From contig OW388291.1 of the NCBI GenBank assembly GCA_936450465.1, positions 76,160,436-76,224,435 of the forward strand: a DNA stretch of 64,000 nucleotides, given 5' to 3'. This DNA is from Gibbula magus. Taxonomy: Eukaryota; Mollusca; Gastropoda; Trochida; Trochidae. Position numbers and translations under genes: made by a program. Below, in pieces: positions 50,406 through 61,000 of the stretch. The notes below the pieces were generated by a model. That model was given only the letters and a program-made list of their open reading frames with translations, did no database searches and was not told where the DNA came from. Each line of letters begins with the position of its first letter. Position 1 is the stretch's first letter.

Positions 50406-51851
50406 CTCCAATCAACTGTAATTATTTTTATTTAATTTTTTTTTCAATAAAGCCAATCTGTCTCCCTCTTTTTATCAATTTGTATTTAGTTACATCTTCA
50501 ATAAAGTATACCGACCACTGTATACCATTCTTATGCTTTACCCCCCTAATGTTTGTATTTAAAATCCCCATTGAATACCAGTCACGTGCCTGTTAATACC
50601 CTGATTGAGTTTACGCATCATTGATTGTTTGCCATATAAATGTATAACATTTTGTTATTTTCTTACATTCCGCGTGATGAAGGAGTGAGTATATCGTCCG
50701 AAACGTCGTGTATTTTCCCTTTGAAGAAGTTGTTATCCATAAAATCTTCATGTTCTGAGATGTTGTACAGTAGAAAGCATTACAATTGTATTTGTCTACT
50801 TATTCTACTACCAACATTTAAATCAATGGATATTTTTAGGTATATTTAATGTCTGGATTATATAGATTCTGCAACGTGGTCAAAACAAAAGATTATAAAA
50901 CTGATACACTTATTTGATATGGAGAATAACATGTTTACGAGTTTGATACATGAAAAGACTCCATATTAAAATGTAATGAATACATTAAGACGGTCTCCAA
51001 TAAAAGACTGAACGAATGGGGTAATGGGCATGTCTTTTAGCTCTTGAACACATCTGTGTAGTCCAATGAATATGGTGATGAATTCTAGACAAAACCATCC
51101 TTCCAGAAGTGTAGGTTTTATCCACAAGTCCCCTGATTGCAATTGTCCTCTGAACATTTCATCAGATCAACTAAACCAATTCAATTCAATTCAACATTTA
51201 ACTGAAATTAACTTCTACGTGTGTGTGCTTGGGTTTCGAAATTTCAAAGACGTTGATGAGTTTTGAAAAAGAATGCGATTTGTATCTAAGGTTGATACAG
51301 ACACTGATTGATATTTCAACAACCAATAGGTACATGCATGGTAAGCATGTAAAGTCGTTATTATTTTTATAATCTTAACGAAGAAATGTGGTAAATATTT
51401 CAATATTTAAAGATAAGTGTCTTATATTTGTCATAATAGAAAGAAACAATACGGTCAATACAAATAGGTTTGTATTCGTAAAAACATGTTTTGATATAGT
51501 TCAATATAAAATGTTACAGTTATTTAAAAAAAAAATAAATTATGTTAAATTAAATATAAAAAAATGTATGTTATAGTTGAAGGACTTCTGACAGCTTTAG
51601 AATTCAACTTTCCAAGACAACAGCATATACTACGAATAAGGAAGTACCTCAATGATTGCCCATATGTTGTAATTGTTTTTGTTAAAGATGCGTGTAACAC
51701 AAATCAGTTCTCCATCATTAACTATAAGTATGATAAAAACGCCTTTTTAGTTTTCTTCACAAAGTCTTCTGAAATAGTTTGCTTAAATAGCTCATTACGG
51801 TTTTCATTACATTAAAATAGTATATATGTATATCGCTTTTTCCAATTTAAC

Positions 51852-52083
51852 TATACACATTGTCGGATTGCTATATCAAATGATGTAGAAAGAGTTCTTT
51901 ATTGTACCTTGGAAATAAGTTTACCATCTCAACGATATAAACTCATAGACAATTGCTTCACTTCATGAAATATTTACTTATGAATTGCTAGTGTCTCTTA
52001 AAGTTGTCTCGCTAACTTTCGCTCACTTTCGCTCACTGAACCTTTGACTTCGGAAGCTGCAAATCCTGGGCAAAAGTGTAAAC
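51852..52083 (+). promoter_or_regulatory. 5' flank of gene D, shared with gene A
   Basis: Aligns by eye with the reverse complement of 8117-8340. A unique feature of this copy is the tandem TTTCGCTCAC at about 52018-52037, absent from gene A. Confidence 0.45.
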
Positions 52084-55000
52084 ATGTACATCATGGATTT
52101 AGCGTGTGTGTGTGTATCTCTGATGGTTTCTTTAGCTAACTCAGCGTCTGACTATCAACAGCTGAAAACTAAGCACTATTCTGGAAATGCCTCAGCATCA
52201 GTCACAAGACTTACCCGGATGAAGGCGGTATCTGTTCTGACATGCAGTTTCCACTGCTCTGTCCTGGAACAATGTTCTGGGTTCTCGTATTCAAAGAAGT
52301 TGCAATCTTGTATTTTATTTAAAAAGACAATAGGCGGCACAGGCAACGTTAGAAATGTTTACATGAAAACAGGTTACGTATGGTGTATATGCCACGCTTG
52401 TGTTCTATATGTTTGGTGTTACTGTGTTATTTATATTTCATTATATCAAAATGAGCATTTTTGATAGATGGTAAGTTTAAACAAAAAAAATGATTTATTT
52501 AACCAGCACATACATGAAAGGTGAAATTGATTGGTTAGTTGATTTTAAAATCTTCCAGTCAGCTGATAAAAATGCAATTGTCATCCCCCTTTAGTTTCAC
52601 ATCAAAAGAGAACTGACAAATTCAATCGAGGATTATCAATAAACATATTTGTCTACACAGATGAGAGAGCTACATCACCAGCTGGACCGAGTGTGGAAAT
52701 CTCACCAACACTTAAACCAGGTTAGTGGCGTAAAACACACACAAGATTTATCTATGGATCCAATGTTTGCATGATAAATGTATTCTGATCAGTTCGAGAA
52801 TATTCTTTCATCTAAATCTAATTGTGTTTTGGACATCGCTTTTGCAATTTTAGTTCAAAGGTTTTATTCTGAACCTAAAAATAAGAGCTACTAAAACAGG
52901 ATCATGTTTACAGGACACTCGTCCTGTTAACTGAAGAAAGATAATCATACTATTAAGTGTAATAAATATTGAAGTGAATGTTTATCAAGTTAATTTCTAG
53001 TCCATGTGGAAAAATATAGTCACTAAAGCTTATTATAAAATAATGAAAAGGTTATGGCTTTAACACCTTTAGTAGAATGTTTACATAAAAATCCAATATT
53101 CTTCACCTGTCACCATTTCTACAAATGTCATGTTTTGTTGACCAGATGTACTTTTTATATATTTGAATGCGTATCAAACATGTTTCCGTATTTGAATGCG
53201 TACCAAACATGTTTCCTGATATCATTAGTCTTATTTCATATAAAGGCGCTTTTTCAAAACTTCTATTCAAGAAGAGCTTGGAAATGAAATTTAACCTCAG
53301 TAATCGAATTATGTCTGTGTGTGGATAATGAAGGAAAAGATCTATGAATAATAATTTATAATTAAAAACAATTCTCTTAAATGTAAGACTTTTATAAAGT
53401 AATTAATTATGGATGATGAATTCTAGCATCATGCATTGATTCTATCTTTGGGTAAACTTAAGTTTTAAAATTCAGCACTTATGTTAAAGGATAGATTTAA
53501 TGACATATGGTCACATTCGGATTCATTAAAAAGGGTGGTGTTAATTTGCTCGATTTTAAATTTCTGAAATAGGCCCATAAATTACTTATATACGGCTTTT
53601 AAAAAAAACAAAAAACAACCTAATTCAGCCCCGGCGACCAGAATGAAAATCTGCGGGGGTGTGGTCCCTGAAGCGATAAATGCTATCGCACTTAATTATC
53701 ACTGAAGTCGCACATGTTTGTATCTCATTTATCCTTTATTGCATCTGTCCTGGTCATAAAATCTAAATTAGAGAAGTACTTTAGTCTTTATAATCTATCA
53801 TAAGAAATTAAGAAGCTTTAAAAATGAAATATACATTAAAGTACCAATAACCTATGTCTGAAGAATAGTATTGTTGATCTTAAACGATACGTCTGTTAAT
53901 AATAAGAATACTTATTGATTTAAAGGATATATTTAATGACATATGGTCACATTCGGATTCATTAAAATGGGATGTCAATTTGACAATAGTTCGATTTTAA
54001 ATTTATTAAATCGACCCATATATTACTTATATGCGGCTTTTTTAAAAAACGCCTAATTAATATTGCCCCGGCGACCAGAATGATATCTGCGGGGCCGTGG
54101 TCCCTGAATCGATGACTCCTGTGACGTCACTGGAGTAATCTCATTATCGGCTATAGTCTCAATTCAGCGTAATTTCACAACATTTTGAATGTTAATTTCA
54201 CTAACAAATCTTCAATAAAACAACTTAAATTTATCGATTGTTTAGATATCCCACTAGGTTATTCCTATAGATGACAATTATATAATGATTGCATAAAAAC
54301 GGTTTTGGCGAGTTAACACACCTCATAAATTCATCTAGCGGCAATGATAATCATCATTAATTGATTAATGAGGGTCCACGGAGCAGGTCACAGACAATTT
54401 CAGTTTGCGGATTAAAAATGGGCAAAATCATGTCGATCCCACGTATATTGCAGACTGACAGACAGACATTAGTTATTTACGTCTCACTTCTGTAGATAGC
54501 TTAAAAGACATTTACATTTTTACACTTAATACATTTTAAAACATGTACAGAATCATTCAAAACAGAATAATGACAATACGTAAAAAATATTTTCTACGTT
54601 GTAAAATTAAAAAAACAGTTTTAGCTGTATCAAAACATATATTAGAATTGGTAAATATAAACATGATAAAACAACAATTTTCCAGCTCTGATTTTTATTT
54701 AAAGTTCGGATTTATACTGGTTAAAAAGAAATTGTCGCAAGTCAACATACAATACACATTGAAGCAAAACATGTAATTCATCTTCAACCTCGTTAACACA
54801 ATTAAAACAATTTCTATTTTCCAGTAACATATTTCGTAACGGCCTGTCTCAACCCTTTTAGGAGCAACACCACATCGAAATGTTGATAAGGCCGACCTAT
54901 AGTGTCTTGGCATGTACTGGACAATATAATTTTCTGTATAAAAGTTGCTTATAGAGTCTAAGTTTATTCATACCAGTTCTCCCTTTCTCTCTATTTAACA

Positions 55001-58000
55001 GTCAACTCCAAGAAGTAAAACAACTCACTCATAACTTTATCCTGAACAAGTTTTTAACTTTTTTCTTAAATTTCTAAAATTCGGATCAAAAATGGGCAAA
55101 TCCCGCGTGTATTGCAGACAGACAGACAGACAGACAAACAGATTGTTTATTAACGTCTCACCATATGTACATAAACTGAATGATTATATAAAACTAGCAC
55201 AAAATTGATAATAAATGAACATATGCCCCTCCAATGGAGTTATGAGAGATGATTTAAATATATTACATAGCAATAAAAGAAACATACAATGTTATTATAA
55301 CGACAATTGTGAATAAAAATGATTATGTACATACATACAGTATAAAGAAGTATACACAATATTAAATTAAACACAAACTATTTGTATAACATTTGCTGGC
55401 GTTTTGAAAGTATTTTAAAGCAGTTTTTGGAACATATTTTAATAAGATCTTAAGAGCTTAAAAGGAGTGATAACTTCTCAGTTTCCGATGAGAGTAAAAC
55501 GAGGTACAAAACACTATGCTTCTGTTGATAGATTTTCTCTTATGTCGTTGTAAAGTGGACACTCGAGTAAAACATGGTGTTCCGACTCTATTCGGTTTGG
55601 GCAATGGAAACATCTATCTTTTACATCAATCCCTTCGTAACGGCCGGTTTCAATGCGTTATGGGAGCAGAACCTGTCCTAAACAAAGCGAGGGCCCGTCT
55701 GTGGGACTTTAGCATATGAGTTAAAAGATAGGCTTCTGTTAAGAATGTTGATTTATGGTCTCTGTAATGCCTTAGCTTATTTTTTCCCGTTCCTCTTTTA
55801 GCATTTTCCCGTTGTCATGAGCTTTCCCACGATCTTTTAAAAGCTTGTAGCGACAATTCTTCACAGTCTCGTACAGTAATGATGATGTCTAAAAGAGCTT
55901 CTTTGGTGATCCCAAGATCATCCATACGAAGGTAAAAAGATGAATGCCAAGTTTTGAATCGATTCCGTGGTATATTACTTCCCAAATAAAAAAAAGATAA
56001 AAATTAATACGTTCTCGGTCCATATTCACCATTCTCCTCCAGTAGCGGATTAAGCATATATCTTGTCGTACTCTCACAGGGGTCCATCCCATATCGCCAA
56101 TACCTGCTTCATAGGTGCATATTTGCCTAAACCTATATAGAACCGCATAGCACGGTTTTGTATCGCGTTGATCAGTGTAAAGTCTTCAGTCCCATAGATA
56201 GATATACCGTAAGCAATAACTGGCCACTCAAGTGCATCATAGAGCTTTGTAAAAGTCTTAAAAGCAGTGTTACCATTTTGCCTTGCACTTGGACATCACA
56301 AGACCGAGAGCACGACCAGCAGCTGTTGCCACGTGACTAGGCTCTGTAACCTTGTACTTGAGGTGTTACGTTATAGTCAGTCCCAGGTAACGGTACTGAC
56401 TCACAGTAGACATAATATTCTCTCCGCACGTGAAAGTGTGTCCAGAAACTGAAGCGCTGGCTTGTCGAAAGTGATAAACTTGAGATTTTTGAGTCATTTA
56501 TGTTGATATCATTTCTGTCACACCAGGAATGTAGCTCATCGAGCATCGGCTGTAGATCTTCTGCATTTTCAGCTAAAAGGACGACATAATCGGCATATAA
56601 TAGAATACTAATACGTTCACCTCCCACTTTCATGCCTCCATCCTGATCCGTTATACACGTGCACGTGACTAGGTCATTTATATACATATTAAATAAAAGT
56701 GGTGATAACACACATCCACAACCCACATAAAACCAGTCTGTATTGAGGTGGTTTATCCGGACACAGCACTTCACAGAATGTTAGATCCCTCGCAGAGCAC
56801 CAATTATCCGTGAGCTAAATCTCGACCTATGTGATCATAGGCTTCTTGAAAGTCAATAAATGCAGCATACGTAGGTAGTAGTCGTGCTTTCCGCGACTCG
56901 ATGATATTTGTAAGGGTAGATATTTCATCTAGGGTAGAGCGTCCCTTTCTGAATCCGTTTTGTTTGTTGGCTATAAGATTATTTTCTTAACACCATCCCG
57001 ACAAGCAATTGTTTATAACAGAACAGTAGAGTTTATAGCTGACTTGGGATATATCAATTCTTCTGTAGTTAGAAGGGTCACGTCGGTCACAGTTAAAGTT
57101 CTCCACAATAGGTTGTTAAACAATGTGTGACCAACAGTCAGGAATCACACCATATTTGAAACATATATTAAAGGTTTTGTGGAAATGAGATACTTGTTTT
57201 ATTTCTGAAGACTTCTACGGGTATGCCATCTGCTCCTGTAGCTTTCCCCGACTTGACTTTGGAAATGGCCATCTTTATCTCTTCCATAGTGAACGGTGGA
57301 TCAGAGTTCGAGTCAATTGCAGGATCTTGTTTACCAGATATATGATACGGTTTCTTGTTTAGGTTAAGTAACACATTAAAATGTTCTTTCCATGTATCAG
57401 GTAGAGAATCTAGAGAATTTTTTTTGTAAAAGAGTCACCTATTTTCCCTTCCTCCGGTATCTTATTCTGTCGCTCAAAACCTACTCCAAATCTTCCCAAT
57501 TTCTTTCCAGAATGTAGATTGTTGTTTCTCAGAAATATTATCTATCATATTCACAGTTTCACTGACGCACTGACGCACTGAACACATCTATCAAACACTT
57601 TTCTCTTTTTAACATAGTCAGCTTTAAAAGTCGGCTTATTAATGCACCGCTACTAATCGAGAAAATCCATTGGCTTGGGAGGATTAGCGCATGGATAATC
57701 CCGACCCTTATAAAAACAGTTGACGACAGTATCTGGGTTAGGCACATAAAAAATACAAACATATGATTTAAACGTATTTTATTTCATAAATATCAAAATA
57801 AGATTGGCGAACAAGCCAAAATGACTTATTTCAACGCAGCTCCGCTACATATATATGTCGAAAAGCTGGATACAAAATCAATGAGACAGACTATTACCAT
57901 ATATAATACTGTCGTTATGACATAACCTTGATCATAAAATTACATATTTGTTCTTAAATGGTGATAGTTTCGGCAAATAAACAGATAGTGAACTACATCT

Positions 58001-61000
58001 TTGTTATTGTGACCACATGAACATATGGACGTTTCCGATATATGTGTACAGGGATATAAAGTTTAACATTTTGTTTATTGTAGCATGTATAAAATACATA
58101 CAATATATTTACCAATCGGCAAATGCAATGTCGGGTTACATGTAAGAGGTAATGAAAATACATGTACAAGTAAATGGTACAATCATCAAAATATATGTAT
58201 TATATTTGTATGTCCCCTTCAAAGCTTTGCGGGAGATATAATGTTTTCGTCTCCGTCCGTAAATCCGTCCTTCCAAAATACTTTCGTTTCTTGGCCATAT
58301 CTAAGAAACACATTCACTATTTTTTTTACGAACCTTTTAAATTTTTGGGTTTAAAAAAAACTCTTTTACAGGTATTTACAGATTTTTTGTTGTACGAAAC
58401 TTGGTATGTGGTTAGACCTAGTTGTGGAGCTTTTTAGATTATTCTTATTTTTATATTTCTTTCTGGTTTCCATGGAAACAGTTTGAACTTAGTGCTTATC
58501 GGGGGTAGGGACCTTTTCCGGCCTCTATCTCAAAATCTATGAAGTTTGTTATGAGACTTGATTTGTGGTAAGATCTAGTTGTGGAATGGTGCCTTTTGCT
58601 GCTTTATAACTACTCTGATTTTTATATTTGTCCTGTGTTCGATGGAAACAATTTGAACTAAGTGCATATCGGGGGTAGGGACCTTTTCCGGCCTCTATCT
58701 CAAAATCTATGCAGTTTCTTATGAGACTTGGTATGTGGTAAGACCTAGTGGTGGAGTGGTGCCTTTTGCTTCTTGGATTACTCTGATTTTTTTTCTGGTT
58801 TCTATTGAAACAATTTGAACTAGTGCATAAGGGGGCTAGGAACATGTTCCGACCTCCATCTCAAAATCTATTGATAGTATATCAAAATGTGAACTGTGTT
58901 CTGTGACTGACTAGCTGATGTCAACTACTAAAACAACACAGTGGGATTAATGCGCTGGTGCTAATCCCTTGTATAAATACACCTGTATATCAAAGCTTCG
59001 TCGATCTGGCGTGTATTTCCAAATTCAAATTGTCGACCCCTCGTCTGTGGTTAATTACCATCACGCCTCAAGGATTGTCTTCAAACGGGTCGTGGCGGTG
59101 ATTGAGGCACTGTTAAAATGGGTAAATTAAAATCGTCTTAATAATCAATTGCAAGTGAATATTGTCTGGATTTTATGCTCAATTGATTCCGATATATAAT
59201 GTACGTAGAGATGATGATCTGTCATTCTTGAGAAAAATTACACGGGATCTTTAACAGTATATGCAGTATTCAACAATTAAGAGAAATAAAGAAATTATCT
59301 TTATTTTCAAAAAGATTTAAACGAGCAAAATTATAATTGTTTTACAAAACTGTATACTGTATAATAATCTTTAAATAGTATTATTAAATTAAGGTAATAT
59401 CTCATAAATTATTTAAATTATAGATTAGAAGAACAGAAATATATATTTTGCAATATGGACAACCTTTTATTTATTTTTCAGAAACAAGGAGATGGGACAA
59501 GCCACGAATGCAGAGTGTCAATATAACAGGAAAAGATACGGAGGTTGGCCAAAAAGTCGAGTATGCTTGTGCAGATGGATATACTCTTTGTGGTTTTAAA
59601 AAGGAAAGGGAAATTACCTGTAAGCCAGATGGACAATGGAGCCAACCAACAAGTGCCTGTCATAGATGTGCGTGGCACGACTTTGTATGTATTGTTTTAC
59701 GAAAATCATACTATCATTAATAATGGATTAAAACTTCAAAGATAATATGATAAAATTACATATTGGCTTTAAAGACTATAATTGAATTGATTTACTGAAG
59801 TTTCTAGATACCATCGATATAACTGCCAGTTTATATAGAAATACGAACTGAAATGCTTTTTACTTCTAAAAGTATTTACACAAGTTTATCAAAATAACAA
59901 TTTACTCTGCAAGTTTATCACCTGGGAAGACACTAGAATGATAAGTTTTATTTGTTATACAATGAGCAACGCTATCAGTGTTTTAATTAAACCGTACACT
60001 CCTTTATGGTAGTGGAAACATATAATTTTCTCAAATTATGTAGGAATTAAAATGCTTAATTGAGGTTTTGTGAATTTAACATATTATTTTCATCTCGCGG
60101 TATCATCTAAACCCTTTTTTTATCATCCAATTAATAAGATATGAAGTTGTTTGAATACGAAAATACTACCATTAGGTGTCGTGAACATTGACCATAGTTT
60201 GACCATAACAGTGTGGTATTACTACCAGTGAATCACAGTAGCTCTGTGACGTCAACTTTATGAAGCCATAGCGGGCATTGTCATATTGCCGTAGCATTGT
60301 TAATTGAAGCGATATTGATATTGCAAGTAGAAAATGATTATTATTACCCACATGGTACTTCGTAAAGGGGTTTCATAACAAACTGTTATGACACATATGT
60401 GTCACAACACCTTCAAGTAATTTGATTGGCTAACGATAACCTTTGACACTGCCTGGACTACTTTGTTAGCTCATCTGGCCTCAAATGCCCGATGGGCTTA
60501 TGGCATGGCATGGTGTCCGGCGTCACTCCGTCCGTCCGTCCGTCTGTAAACTTTTCGCATTTTCATCTTCTTCTCCAGAACCACTTCGTCTAGGGAGCTG
60601 AAATTTTGTGTGCAGACTCCTTGGCTAATGGGGATTCTCAATTGTAGATTTCAGGACCCCATGACTTCAAATGGGGTCACAGGGGGTCACAACTTCAAAA
60701 ACTATTTTCATCTTCTTCTCCAGTTCCAAAAGGTCTAGAGAGCTGAAAAGTTGTGTGCAGAATCCTTTGCTAATGGGGATTCTAAATTGTAGATTTCATG
60801 ACCCTGTGACCTCAAATGGGCTCACAGGGGTTGCAACCCCAAAAACCTATTTTTATCTTCTTCTCCAGTTTCAAAAGGTCTAGAGAGCTGAAAAGTTGTG
60901 TGCAGACTCCTTTGCTAATGGGGATTCTAAATTGTAGATTTGGTGACCCCGTGACCTCAAATGGGGTCACAGGGGTCACAACCCCAAAAACCTATTTTCA

